DNA from: Blastococcus sp. TML/M2B
Lineage (GTDB): Bacteria; Actinomycetota; Actinomycetes; Mycobacteriales; Geodermatophilaceae
Assembly (NCBI RefSeq): GCF_016612865.1
Contig: NZ_JAENZZ010000001.1
Location: 496,001 to 560,000, forward strand
Reading direction: 5' to 3'
Length of the DNA stretch: 64,000 bases
Shown one piece after another: positions 54,401-62,290 of this stretch. Position 1 is the first letter of the stretch, and every line of letters begins with the position of its first letter. The translations under genes were made by a program, and so were the position numbers. The notes under the pieces were generated by a model. That model did not search any database. It was not told the origin of the DNA and saw only the letters and a program-made list of their open reading frames with translations.

Positions 54401-55755
54401 TCTACGTCAGCGGCCGCCGCGTGGCGGCCGACAAGGAGTACCGGGTCCGCGTGCGGGTCGCGGCGGACGGCCAGGTCTGGCTCGCCCTGTCGCGGATCTC
54501 GGGCACCGAGTCCTGGCCGGGCGGCGAGATCGTCGTCCCGGGTCTGCGGTACGCCCCGGGCTCCCTGCTCAACGTCCGGGTGCAGGTGACCGGGGCCGGC
54601 AGCACCGACATCCGCGCGACCGTGTGGGCCGACGGCACGGCGGAGCCGACCGCGCCGCAGCTCACCCGGACCGACACCACCGCGGCGCTGCAGGCGCCCG
54701 GCGGCGTGGGCCTGGCCGCCTACCGGCCGACGTCGAACACGGCCGCCTCCGCGGTGCGGTTCACCTCCTTCCGGGTCGCCCCGGTCGGCGCGCCCGCGCC
54801 GGTGGTGAACCAGGACCCGGTCGCGGCGTTCACCGCCACCCCGGCCGGGCTCGGGATCACCGTCGACGGCACCGGTTCCACCGACGCCGACGGCACCGTG
54901 GCCTCCCACAGCTGGAACTGGGGCGACGGCACGCCGGCCGGCTCGGGAGCGACCGCGACGCACACCTACGGCGCCGCGGGCACCTACACGGTGACGCTGA
55001 CGGTGACCGACGACGACGGCGCGACCGCCACCACCACCCGCCCGGTCACCGTGACCGCGCCGGTCGAGGAGCCGCCGGTCGAGGAGCCCCCGGTCGAGGA
55101 GCCGCCGACCGAGCAGCCCCTCGTCGCCGACGAGTTCGACCGGTCGGTGACCGGCGGTCTCGGGACCGCCGACGTCGGTGGCGCCTGGACCGTCGCGGCC
55201 GGTGCCGCCCGGCAGTCGGTGAGCGGCGGCGCGGGTGTCCTCGCCTCGGTCAAGGGCACCAACACCGGCTCGTTCGTGGGCGGGGTGTCCCAGACCCGGA
55301 CGGAGGTGCAGACCCGGCTGTCGCTGGGCTCCGTGCCGACCGGCGGCGGCTCCAGCGTCTACGTGATCGGGCGCCGCGTCGCCGCCAACCAGGAGTACCG
55401 CGCCCGGGTGCGCGTCCTGGCCGACGGCAGCGTGCGCGTGGGCATGGTCCGGCTGTCCGGCACCAGCGACGACGTGCTGATCGGTGCCGAGGTGCTCGTC
55501 CCGGGCCTCACCTACACCGCCGGCACGGAGCTTGATGTGCGCGTCCGGGTCGCCGGCACCGGCACCACGGAGCTCGCGGCGACGGTGTGGAAGGCGGGCA
55601 CGGCCGAGCCGGTCGCGCCGACGCTGACCCGCACCGACACCACCGCGGCGCTGCAGGCGCCCGGCAGCGTGGGCCTGTTCACGTACCTGTCCGGCAGCGC
55701 CACCGCTCCGGTCGAGGTCCGCGTGGCCACGTTCCTCGCCCGGGTGCTCCCGTGA
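51496..55755 (+). CDS. Giant secreted surface protein 2, paralogue of giant protein 1
   Basis: The 1419-residue protein has a signal peptide (RRALSALVAGALAGALIALGLAVPAPASAA). By residue: a beta-propeller-like region (50-440; RIYVGGDFTTVDG, VYAGGNFTTAGG), FN3-like (455-555; YDMDDSTLTYQVFRD, ESAWWNRP), LamG (553-790; FSVEAWVRTTS, GRWHHLVATVG, GALDELAVYP) and PKD 1 (793-875). The unnamed domain follows (882-1095), then PKD 2 (1103-1186), a VEEPP linker and a second copy of the unnamed domain (1208-1419). It has two PKD domains where giant protein 1 has three. GGGGAGAAGG precedes ATG 51496. No sorting signal is seen. It is co-transcribed with the small anchored protein that follows (GTGA overlap). 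Confidence 0.9.
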   Translation: MQRGVVRGGQGRRALSALVAGALAGALIALGLAVPAPASAAEPAPVPLPDTVSADALPTVQTNGVVWSMVTVGTTVYATGSFTTATPAGGGAGTPRANLLAFDIRTGALIPGFDHRLNGQGRIVVASPDGSRIYVGGDFTTVDGIARGHIAAFDVATGALVPGFAPTTNQAVYSIAVTGSTVYAGGNFTTAGGQSRTRLAAFDAANGALTSWAPTANNTVRGIVVDPTGTRVVLAGQFGQVNGITAYSIASVDTAGGDAKSQPWGINNTGDPAGAWSLKMYGGVAYASVYAFQIGNVEGVVAFDPTTLDLVWMSDCHGDPYDTWADGTVLYNASHAHDCETAGSFPDPNPRTWQRAVAMTVAATGLLKATTDLPRYTSWEGRPSPTILHFWPTLNAGTYTQQFQGPWSVTGAGDYVVFGGEFTSVNGRAQSGLVRFARPNVAPNDRGPELTAAQMRPQATSVTAGEVEVRYPSSYDMDDSTLTYQVFRDGGTTPVHTATVESAWWNRPVQQFTDTAPAGATVSYRVVVTDPYGNTVTSSPSNAAQVATATSAYARGVLADGPVQYWRVGEPSGTTSFDHAGTTNLTTGSGVGRGAEGAVPGNTAVTTDGTAAGLASTAVAVTTPGTAFSVEAWVRTTSTTGGVIAQYGRDLPAGDIANTDRALYVDDGGRVSFGLSSRASTAPRATTYKTVRSTEPVTDGRWHHLVATVGTGGTVLYVDGAPVANDPTMTRANTRVASGYWMFGGGTVVSGVPNAPAGPALAGALDELAVYPSTLTAEQVAAHFALATAPAPNAAPTAAFTSTATDLTVAVDATASTDADGTVASYSWNWGDGSAAGTGATASHTYAAAGTYAVTLTVTDDDAATGTTTRDVTVTAPPVVVPPEAGVVAADAFGRTVSGGLGTADTGGPWTAAVGAARLSVTPGVGELGLPGAGNNTGAYLGGVAQTSADVRTSFRLAAMPTGAAGTYVYVSGRRVAADKEYRVRVRVAADGQVWLALSRISGTESWPGGEIVVPGLRYAPGSLLNVRVQVTGAGSTDIRATVWADGTAEPTAPQLTRTDTTAALQAPGGVGLAAYRPTSNTAASAVRFTSFRVAPVGAPAPVVNQDPVAAFTATPAGLGITVDGTGSTDADGTVASHSWNWGDGTPAGSGATATHTYGAAGTYTVTLTVTDDDGATATTTRPVTVTAPVEEPPVEEPPVEEPPTEQPLVADEFDRSVTGGLGTADVGGAWTVAAGAARQSVSGGAGVLASVKGTNTGSFVGGVSQTRTEVQTRLSLGSVPTGGGSSVYVIGRRVAANQEYRARVRVLADGSVRVGMVRLSGTSDDVLIGAEVLVPGLTYTAGTELDVRVRVAGTGTTELAATVWKAGTAEPVAPTLTRTDTTAALQAPGSVGLFTYLSGSATAPVEVRVATFLARVLP
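55063..55107 (+). repeat. Three tandem 15-bp units coding VEEPP
   Basis: The unit GTCGAGGAGCCGCCG is repeated three times (the middle copy differs by one base), with a degenerate fourth copy after it. It encodes the acidic Pro-rich linker between the last PKD domain and the final unnamed domain of giant protein 2, the position where giant protein 1 has EQPGTP repeats. Confidence 0.86.
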
Positions 55756-56435
55756 CCCGCGCCGTGCTGCTCCGCCGGGTGCTCCCGGCCCTGGTCGTGA
55801 TGCTGCTCGCCGCGCTGGTCCTCGTGCTGACGACGACGGACGACGACGACGCGCGGACGGCGGGTGCGCCGGCTGCCCCGGCCCCGGTGACCTCGGCGCC
55901 CGGGACCGAGGAGCCGACGCCGGATCCCGACGCCCTCCCGGCGCCGACGGAGCCGGTCGAGTCGCCGGCGACGGAGGTGGTGGCCGCGGACGTCGTGATC
56001 CGGCAGGGGGTGCCGGAGTCGGCGCGCACGGTCCAGGCGGCGCCGGCCGACTTCGCGCGGCCGGCGCAGTGGTCCGACGGCGCCTCCGTCCGGGTGGTCG
56101 GCGCGACCCAGGGCGTGACCCGGGGCAGCGGCCCGGGCGCCCGGGCCGGTCAGCCGCAGACGGTGTTCACCGTCGAGCTGACCAACGGCAGCGGCGCGCC
56201 GCTGGACCTGAACGCCGTGGTGGTCCAGGCGACCTACGGCCCGGGGACCCAGGCCAGCCCGTTGTACGACGGCGACACCGTCGACCTCGGCGGCGTGCTC
56301 GCGCCGGGGGCCACGGCCACCGGCGTCTACGCCTTCGCCATCCCCGAGGGCGAGCTCGGTGCCGTGAGCCTGTCCGTCGACGTCGACGGCTACCGGTTCC
56401 CGGCCGTGTTCGCCGGGGCGGTTCCCGTCCGCTGA
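55752..56435 (+). CDS. Membrane-anchored beta-rich protein (DUF4352-like), copy 2
   Basis: The 227-aa protein has an N-terminal TM helix (VLPALVVMLLAALVLVLTTT) and an acidic/Pro-rich linker (about 30-80). A beta-sandwich-like domain follows (QTVFTVELTNGSGAPLDLNAVVVQATYGPG, GGVLAPGATATGVYAFAIPEGELGAVSLSVDVDG). It shares this plan with the protein at 37374; in both, the core pattern is TNG(S/T)G-P--L--V-V followed by GVL-PG--A-GVY-F-(I/V)P. The GTG start overlaps the giant protein 2 stop. Co-expression with the giant suggests a partner at the cell surface; function unknown. Confidence 0.78.
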   Translation: MTRAVLLRRVLPALVVMLLAALVLVLTTTDDDDARTAGAPAAPAPVTSAPGTEEPTPDPDALPAPTEPVESPATEVVAADVVIRQGVPESARTVQAAPADFARPAQWSDGASVRVVGATQGVTRGSGPGARAGQPQTVFTVELTNGSGAPLDLNAVVVQATYGPGTQASPLYDGDTVDLGGVLAPGATATGVYAFAIPEGELGAVSLSVDVDGYRFPAVFAGAVPVR

Positions 56436-56554
56436 CCCGGGCGGCCCGCCGCGCCCCGGCGGGTGTCGGCCCCGCCGTCTAACCTGGGAATCGGGCCCCG
56501 CGCCGCACTCGGGCGGCAGCGGTGCGGCCCCGCATCCCAGGAGAGAGATACAGC

Positions 56555-59500
56555 GTGAGTCTGCGCGGCGTGCTCGACGTCGTCCTCAGCGATCCCGGCA
56601 TGGCGCGCGTCGTGGCGGCGGCGGGGAGCGCGGAGCTCGCCGTCACGGCGCCGCCGCCGGTGCAGCCGCTGGTCGCGGCGGCGCTCGCGGCCCGGGAGCC
56701 GGGGGCCGGCGTGCCGGTCCTGCTGGTGACGGCGGGGGAGCGGGACGCCGACGTCACCGCCGACCTGCTGCGCTGCTTCCTCCCCGAGCACCGGGTCGCG
56801 ACCTTCCCGGCCTGGGAGACGCTGCCGCACGAGCGGCTCAGCCCCCGCGCCGACACCGTCGGCCGCCGCCTGGCGGTCCTGCGCGACCTCACCCACCCCG
56901 GCGAGAACGGGACGATCGACGTCCTCGTCGCGCCCGTGCGCAGCGTGCTCCAGCCGCTCGCCCCGGGCCTCGGCGACCTCGTCCCGGTGGAGCTGAAGCC
57001 CGGCGACGCCGCCGACCTCGACGACGTCGCCCGCGCGCTGGCCGACGCCGCCTACACCCGCGTCGAGCTGGTCGAGAAGCGCGGCGAGTTCGCCGTCCGC
57101 GGTGGTCTGCTCGACGTCTTCCCGCCCACCGAGCCGCACCCGGTCCGCGTGGAGTTCTGGGGCGACGAGGTCGACGAGCTGCGCTACTTCTCCGCCGCCG
57201 ACCAGCGCTCCCTCGACGAGCGCCCCGACCGGCTGTGGGCCCCGCCGTGCCGCGAGCTGCTGCTCACCGAGGAGGTGCGGGCCCGCGCCGCGGCGCTGGC
57301 CGTCGAGCACCCCGGTCTCATCGAGGTGCTGGGCAAGCTCGCCGAGGGCATCGCAGTGGAGGGCATGGAGTCGCTGACGCCCGCGCTCATCGGTGACGAG
57401 GCGATGCAGCTGCTCACCGACCTGCTGCCGGCCGGCACGCACGTGCTCGTCGCCGACCCGGAGCGGGTGCGCAGCCGCTCGGCGGACCTGGTGCGCACCG
57501 CCGAGGAGTTCCTGGCCGCGTCGTGGGCCACAGCCGCGGAGGCGGGGGAGGCCCCGCTCGACCTCGGCGCCTCCTCCTTCCGCGACCTGGCCGACGTCGA
57601 GAGCGCTGCCCGCGGGCGCGGCCTGCCGTGGTGGACGACGGGGTCGTTCACGGTCACAGCTGATGACACGGCGGACGACGGCGTGATCAACCTGGACGCG
57701 ACGGTGGTCGACCGGTTCGCCGGCGACGTGCCCAAGGCGGTCGAGACGATGCGCGGCTGGCAGCGCGAGGGCTGGCGGGTCGTCGTCACCTTCGCCGGCC
57801 CCGGGCCCGCCCAGCGCGCCGCCGACCAGTTCGCGGAGGCAGAGCTGGGTGCCGCGCTCGTGCCGGGCATCGAGACCGCGCCCGAGCCGCGGCTGGCCTC
57901 GGTCACCCAGGGCAACCTCGAGGCCGGGTTCGCCTTCCCGGGCGTCGGGCTGGCGCTGCTCACCGAGCACGACCTGACCGGCCAGCGCGGCACGTCGATG
58001 CGCGACGCGGTGAAGATGCCCGCCCGGCGGCGCAACGCCGTCGACCTGGTGCAGCTGCAGCCCGGGGACCTCGTCGTCCACGAGCAGCACGGCATCGGCC
58101 GCTACATCGAGATGATCAGCCGCACGGTCAACGGCGGGCAGCGCGACTACCTCATCGTCGAGTACGCGCCCGGCCGGCGGAACCAGCCGCCGGACCGGCT
58201 GTTCGTGCCGACCGACTCCCTCGACCAGCTCACCCGCTACGTCGGCGGCGAGGCGCCCGCGCTGTCCAAGCTGGGCGGCGCGGACTGGAAGAACACCAAG
58301 AGCAAGGCGCGCAAGGCGGTCAAGCAGATCGCCGGCGAGCTGATCCGGCTCTACTCGGCGCGCATGGCGTCGCAGGGCCACGCCTTCGGCCCCGACACCG
58401 TCTGGCAGCGCGAGCTCGAGGACGCCTTCCCGTTCCAGGAGACGCCCGACCAGCTGGCCGCCATCGACGAGGTGAAGGCCGACATGCAGCAGTCGGTCCC
58501 GATGGACCGGATCATCTGCGGCGACGTCGGCTACGGGAAGACCGAGATCGCCATCCGGGCCGCGTTCAAGGCGGTGCAGGACGGCAAGCAGGTCGCCGTC
58601 CTGGTGCCGACGACGCTGCTGGCCAACCAGCACTTCAAGACCTTCTCCGAGCGGGTCGCCCAGTTCCCGGTCACGGTGAAGGTGCTCTCCCGCTTCCAGT
58701 CGGAGAAGGAGACCACCGAGATCCTGCGGCAGCTGGCGGCCGGCGACATCGACATCCTCGTCGGCACCCACCGGCTGCTGCAGCCCACGACCCGGTGGAA
58801 GGACCTCGGCCTGGTCATCGTCGACGAGGAGCAGCGCTTCGGGGTCGAGCACAAGGAGTACCTGAAGACGATGCGGACGGCGGTCGACGTGCTGTCGATG
58901 TCCGCGACCCCGATCCCGCGCACCCTGGAGATGAGCCTGACCGGCATCCGCGAGATGTCGACGATCCTCACCCCGCCCGAGGAGCGGCACCCGGTGCTCA
59001 CCTACGTGGGCGCGTGGGCGGACAAGCAGATGGCCGCCGCTATCCGCCGCGAGCTGCTGCGCGACGGCCAGGTCTTCGTCATCCACAACCGCGTGCAGTC
59101 GATCGACAAGGCGGCCGCGAAGATCCGCGCCCTGGTGCCGGAGGCCCGCGTCGCCGTCGGCCACGGGCAGATGAAGGAGCACGAGCTCGAGCGGATCATG
59201 GTCGGCTTCTGGGAGAAGGAGTACGACGTCCTGGTCGCGACGACGATCATCGAGTCGGGCCTGGACATCCCCAACGCCAACACCCTGATCGTCGACCGCG
59301 CCGACACCTTCGGCCTCTCCCAGCTGCACCAGATCCGCGGCCGGGTCGGCCGAGGGCGGGAGCGGGCCTACGCCTACTTCACCTACGACCCGACCCGCAC
59401 GCTCACCGAGACCTCGGTCGACCGGCTGACCACGATCGCGAACAACACCGACCTGGGCGCCGGCATGGCGGTCGCCATGAAGGACCTCGAGATCCGCGGC

Positions 59501-60106
59501 TCGGGCAACCTGCTCGGCGGCGAGCAGTCCGGGCACATCGCCGGCGTCGGCTTCGACCTCTACGTCCGGCTGGTCGGCGAGGCGGTCGCCGACTACCGCT
59601 CCCAGGTCACCGGCGAGGAGGCACCGGCCGAGCCGGTCGAGGTCCGCGTGGACCTGCCGATCGACGCCCACCTGCCGCACGACTACGTGCCCGGCGAGCG
59701 GCTGCGCATGGAGGCCTACCGCAAGGTGGCCTCGATCCAGGACGAGGAGCAGGCGCAGGCGGTGCTCGACGAGCTCACCGACCGGTACGGCGCGCCCCCG
59801 GCCCCGGTGCTCAACCTGCTCGCCGTCGCCCGGTTCCGGGTGGCGATGCGGGCGCTGGGCATCACCGAGGTCTCGCTGCAGGGCCGGGCGATCCGGATCA
59901 GCCCGGTGGTGCTGCCCGAGTCCAAGCAGATGCGGCTGGCCCGGCTCGCCGAGGGCGCGTCCTACAAGGCCGCGGTGGAGACGATCGTGCTCAAGATGCC
60001 GGTCGGCCCCGACCGGCGGACGCCGGTGCGCGACGTCGCGCTGCTGGAGAACCTCCGCGCGACGCTCACCGCCGTCCTCGAGCAGCCGGTGGCCGCCGCC
60101 TCCTGA
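56555..60106 (+). CDS. mfd: Transcription-repair coupling factor Mfd
   Basis: The 1183-residue protein has the UvrB-like N-terminal domains (VLLVTAGERDADVTADLL, FPAWETLPHERLSPRADTVGRRL, KRGEFAVRGGLLDVFPP) and the RNA polymerase-interaction domain (about 500-570; GDLVVHEQHGIGRYIEM). The RecG-like translocase has Walker A GDVGYGKTE (about residue 656), VDEEQRFG, SATPIPRTLEMSLTGIR and TTIIESGLDIPNANTLIVDRADTFGL. The C-terminal TRCF domain follows. It removes stalled RNA polymerase and recruits UvrA. CCAGGAGAG upstream supports GTG 56555. Confidence 0.98.
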   Translation: MSLRGVLDVVLSDPGMARVVAAAGSAELAVTAPPPVQPLVAAALAAREPGAGVPVLLVTAGERDADVTADLLRCFLPEHRVATFPAWETLPHERLSPRADTVGRRLAVLRDLTHPGENGTIDVLVAPVRSVLQPLAPGLGDLVPVELKPGDAADLDDVARALADAAYTRVELVEKRGEFAVRGGLLDVFPPTEPHPVRVEFWGDEVDELRYFSAADQRSLDERPDRLWAPPCRELLLTEEVRARAAALAVEHPGLIEVLGKLAEGIAVEGMESLTPALIGDEAMQLLTDLLPAGTHVLVADPERVRSRSADLVRTAEEFLAASWATAAEAGEAPLDLGASSFRDLADVESAARGRGLPWWTTGSFTVTADDTADDGVINLDATVVDRFAGDVPKAVETMRGWQREGWRVVVTFAGPGPAQRAADQFAEAELGAALVPGIETAPEPRLASVTQGNLEAGFAFPGVGLALLTEHDLTGQRGTSMRDAVKMPARRRNAVDLVQLQPGDLVVHEQHGIGRYIEMISRTVNGGQRDYLIVEYAPGRRNQPPDRLFVPTDSLDQLTRYVGGEAPALSKLGGADWKNTKSKARKAVKQIAGELIRLYSARMASQGHAFGPDTVWQRELEDAFPFQETPDQLAAIDEVKADMQQSVPMDRIICGDVGYGKTEIAIRAAFKAVQDGKQVAVLVPTTLLANQHFKTFSERVAQFPVTVKVLSRFQSEKETTEILRQLAAGDIDILVGTHRLLQPTTRWKDLGLVIVDEEQRFGVEHKEYLKTMRTAVDVLSMSATPIPRTLEMSLTGIREMSTILTPPEERHPVLTYVGAWADKQMAAAIRRELLRDGQVFVIHNRVQSIDKAAAKIRALVPEARVAVGHGQMKEHELERIMVGFWEKEYDVLVATTIIESGLDIPNANTLIVDRADTFGLSQLHQIRGRVGRGRERAYAYFTYDPTRTLTETSVDRLTTIANNTDLGAGMAVAMKDLEIRGSGNLLGGEQSGHIAGVGFDLYVRLVGEAVADYRSQVTGEEAPAEPVEVRVDLPIDAHLPHDYVPGERLRMEAYRKVASIQDEEQAQAVLDELTDRYGAPPAPVLNLLAVARFRVAMRALGITEVSLQGRAIRISPVVLPESKQMRLARLAEGASYKAAVETIVLKMPVGPDRRTPVRDVALLENLRATLTAVLEQPVAAAS

Positions 60107-60142
60107 CCCCGGGGCAGAAACGGCCATGTCTGCCCCGGGGTC
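60105..60142 (+). terminator. Perfect 14-bp hairpin after mfd, containing palindromic repeat copy 2
   Basis: The arms GACCCCGGGGCAGA and TCTGCCCCGGGGTC surround a 10-base loop and begin at the mfd stop codon. The central 22 bases (60113-60134) are the same palindromic repeat found after metG. It is likely the mfd terminator, built from a dispersed repeat. Confidence 0.8.
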
Positions 60143-60166
60143 GGGCGGGTGTGGGAGTCTCCCGGC

Positions 60167-61165
60167 GTGCTGATCCCTCGCGCTCCCCGGGTGGCGGCCG
60201 CCGGGCTCGCCCTCGCCCTCGCCCTGCCCGCGCTGGCGGCCTGCCGGACCTCGCCGGACGTCGCCGCCTACGTCGGGGACGCGCGGGTGACCGTCACCGA
60301 GCTCCAGCGCGGGATCGACGAGCGGATCGCCGACGAGGGCGTGGCCGCGTTCGCCGACCGGAGCCGCCCGGACTTCGCCCGCCGGGTGCTCGGCTTCCTC
60401 GTGGAGCGGGAGGTCTACGCCGAGGTCCAGGAGCGCTACGACCTCGCCGTCGGCGACGACGAGGTGCGCGACCGCATCGACGAGCTCATGGGGGACGACG
60501 ACCCCGACCAGGTCTACGCCGAGCTGGCCGCGCAGGGCGTGAGCCGGACCGACGTGACCGAGACGATCCGCCAGCAGCTGGTGCGCGAGCAGGTCGCCGC
60601 CGCCGAGGGCGCCGCCGGCACGGACGACGACGCGCTGCGCGAGCTCTACGGCGAGGCCCGCGAGGAGTTCGCGCAGCTGGAGATCGGCTACGTGACCGTG
60701 CCCGACGAGGCGACGGCGGCCGCGGTGCTCGCCGAGCTCACCGCCGCGCCCGACGGGTACGCCGCCGTGGCCGCCCGGTACCCCGGCGACGCGACCCTGC
60801 CCGCGCTCGCCCGCCGCGCCCCCGAGGACCTGCCGCCGGTGCTCCGCGAGCAGTTCACCGCCGCCGCGCCCGGCACCGGGTTCACGGTGCCGGTGCAGGA
60901 CCTGGGGGTCGTCGTCGGGTTCGTGACCGGCGAGGTGTTCCCGCCGTTCGAGGAGCTGCGCGACGAGCTGCGGGGCCGGGCCGGGCAGGAGGCCGAGGCG
61001 GCCGGCGCGGAGGTGGTCGCCCGCGTGCGCGCCGACCTCGACCTCGCGGTGAACCCGCGCTACGGCGTGCTGGACGACGACGGACGGCTGGTGCGCAACG
61101 AGGGCGGCGTCGTCGAGATCGTGTCGGGGCCGCCCGAGGTGCAGCCGGCGGCTCCCGGAGACTGA
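60167..61165 (+). CDS. SurA-like N-terminal domain lipoprotein (foldase/peptidyl-prolyl isomerase-like)
   Basis: The 332-residue protein has a lipoprotein signal (AAAGLALALALPALAAC, lipobox LAAC). A SurA/PrsA-type N-terminal chaperone domain follows (VAAYVGDARVTVTELQRGIDERI, FLVEREVYAEVQERYDLAVGDDEVRDRIDELMG). The C-terminal part (EIGYVTVPDEATAAAVLAEL...VGFVTGEVFPPFEELRDELRG) occupies the position of the parvulin domain but is weakly conserved, so isomerase activity is uncertain. It should help fold exported proteins at the outer face of the membrane. GTG 60167 gives the signal peptide. It lies five bases before mazG. Confidence 0.85.
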   Translation: MLIPRAPRVAAAGLALALALPALAACRTSPDVAAYVGDARVTVTELQRGIDERIADEGVAAFADRSRPDFARRVLGFLVEREVYAEVQERYDLAVGDDEVRDRIDELMGDDDPDQVYAELAAQGVSRTDVTETIRQQLVREQVAAAEGAAGTDDDALRELYGEAREEFAQLEIGYVTVPDEATAAAVLAELTAAPDGYAAVAARYPGDATLPALARRAPEDLPPVLREQFTAAAPGTGFTVPVQDLGVVVGFVTGEVFPPFEELRDELRGRAGQEAEAAGAEVVARVRADLDLAVNPRYGVLDDDGRLVRNEGGVVEIVSGPPEVQPAAPGD

Positions 61166-61169
61166 CCCG

Positions 61170-62087
61170 GTGCCCGTCGCCCGCGTCGTCGTCGTCAGCC
61201 CCCGTCTGCCCGGTCTGCTCGGACCGGCCGCTTGGGAGACGCTCGCCGACCGGCCACTGGTCGCCGTGCCCGGCGCGGCCGCGACGGCTGCGGTGCTGCG
61301 CGCGGCCGGCCGGCAGGTCGGCGAGGTCCCGGACGCCGCGGCCGCGCAGGCACGGCCCGACGCCGTCGTCCTGCTGACCGACGACCCGGCCGCGCTGCCC
61401 GGCGCTGAGGTGGTCCCCGCCCCGCCCGAGCCGGCCGGCGCCCGGCTGCTCGACGTGGTGCGGGTGATGGACCGGCTCCGCTCGCCCGGCGGCTGCCCCT
61501 GGGACGCCGAGCAGACGCACTCGTCGCTGCGCGGCTACCTGCTGGAGGAGGCGCACGAGGCCTACGACGCGATCGTCGACGACGACCCGGTCGCGATGCG
61601 TGAGGAGCTCGGCGACGTGCTGCTGCAGGTGGTCTTCCACGCCCGGGTGGCGGCGGAGGCGGACCCGGCACGGGCGTTCGACGTGGACGCCGTCGCCGGC
61701 GACCTGGTGGACAAGCTGGTCCGCCGGCACCCGCACGTGTTCGGGGACGCCGGCCCGCGCGACGTGGCGGCGGTCGAGGCCGGGTGGGACGAGATCAAGC
61801 AGCAGGAGAAGCAGCGTCGCTCGCCGACGGAGGGGGTCTCCCGGTCGCAGCCGGCGAGCTCGTGGGGTGCGGCGCTGGTCCGTCGCGCCGGTCGGGCCGG
61901 GCTGCCGACGCCGGAGGTCGCCGACCTCCCCGACCGGAGCCCCGAGGAGCTGGGGGAGCGGCTGCTCGGCGTGGTGACGGCGGCGCAGGCGCGCGGCTGG
62001 GACGTCGAGGACGCGCTGCGCGAGGCGGTGCGCCGGTACGCGGGCGAGCTGGACGCGGCCGCCGAGGAGCGGGGCGCGGGGAGCTGA
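61170..62087 (+). CDS. mazG: Nucleoside triphosphate pyrophosphohydrolase MazG
   Basis: The 305-aa protein has an N-terminal region of about 90 residues, unlike short MazG, rich in Val/Ala. The MazG domain follows: LLDVVRVMDRLRSPGGCPWDAEQTHSSLRGYLLEEAHEAYDAI (ExxE), REELGDVLLQVVFHARVA (ExxD) and KLVRRHPHVFGDA. A C-terminal extension ends the protein. It hydrolyses NTPs and aberrant nucleotides to NMP and pyrophosphate. The extended N-terminus resembles the mycobacterial form. GTG 61170 follows the lipoprotein gene closely, so the two are co-transcribed. Confidence 0.95.
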   Translation: MPVARVVVVSPRLPGLLGPAAWETLADRPLVAVPGAAATAAVLRAAGRQVGEVPDAAAAQARPDAVVLLTDDPAALPGAEVVPAPPEPAGARLLDVVRVMDRLRSPGGCPWDAEQTHSSLRGYLLEEAHEAYDAIVDDDPVAMREELGDVLLQVVFHARVAAEADPARAFDVDAVAGDLVDKLVRRHPHVFGDAGPRDVAAVEAGWDEIKQQEKQRRSPTEGVSRSQPASSWGAALVRRAGRAGLPTPEVADLPDRSPEELGERLLGVVTAAQARGWDVEDALREAVRRYAGELDAAAEERGAGS

Positions 62088-62129
62088 GCGCTCTCCGGCC
62101 CGGACGCGCGGCGTCCGGGCCGGAGGGGA

Positions 62130-62285
62130 TCAGGCCTGAGAACGCGGGACGATCCGCAGGATCGCGGTGCCGACGGCGATCAGCGCGAACGCCGCGAGGG
62201 CGAGCCACAGGCTGTCGAAGCCTGTGTACGCCAGCACGGAGCCCGAGCCACCGGCCGCGAGCGGAGCGGAGGGGTTGTCGTACAT
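62130..62285 (-). CDS. 51-aa LAXTG sorting-signal-like miniprotein
   Basis: The protein ends SGSVLAYTGFDSLWLALAAFALIAVGTAILRIVPRSQA. This is a LAYTG motif, one hydrophobic helix and a basic tail: the three parts of a class E-type sortase sorting signal. It has only about 17 residues before the motif and no Sec signal peptide. An AGGAGG Shine-Dalgarno (GAGGAGGTGG) lies upstream. It starts five bases after the GT2 stop, so it is translated from the same message. Either it is a wall-anchored peptide or the motif is coincidental and the helix is a GT2 membrane partner. Confidence 0.75.
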   Translation of the reverse strand: MYDNPSAPLAAGGSGSVLAYTGFDSLWLALAAFALIAVGTAILRIVPRSQA

Positions 62286-62290
62286 GGTGC

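Noticed and set aside
43820-55107. Short tandem repeats as a CRISPR-like array
   Set aside because: The units have no spacers and encode in-frame Pro-rich linkers of the giant proteins.
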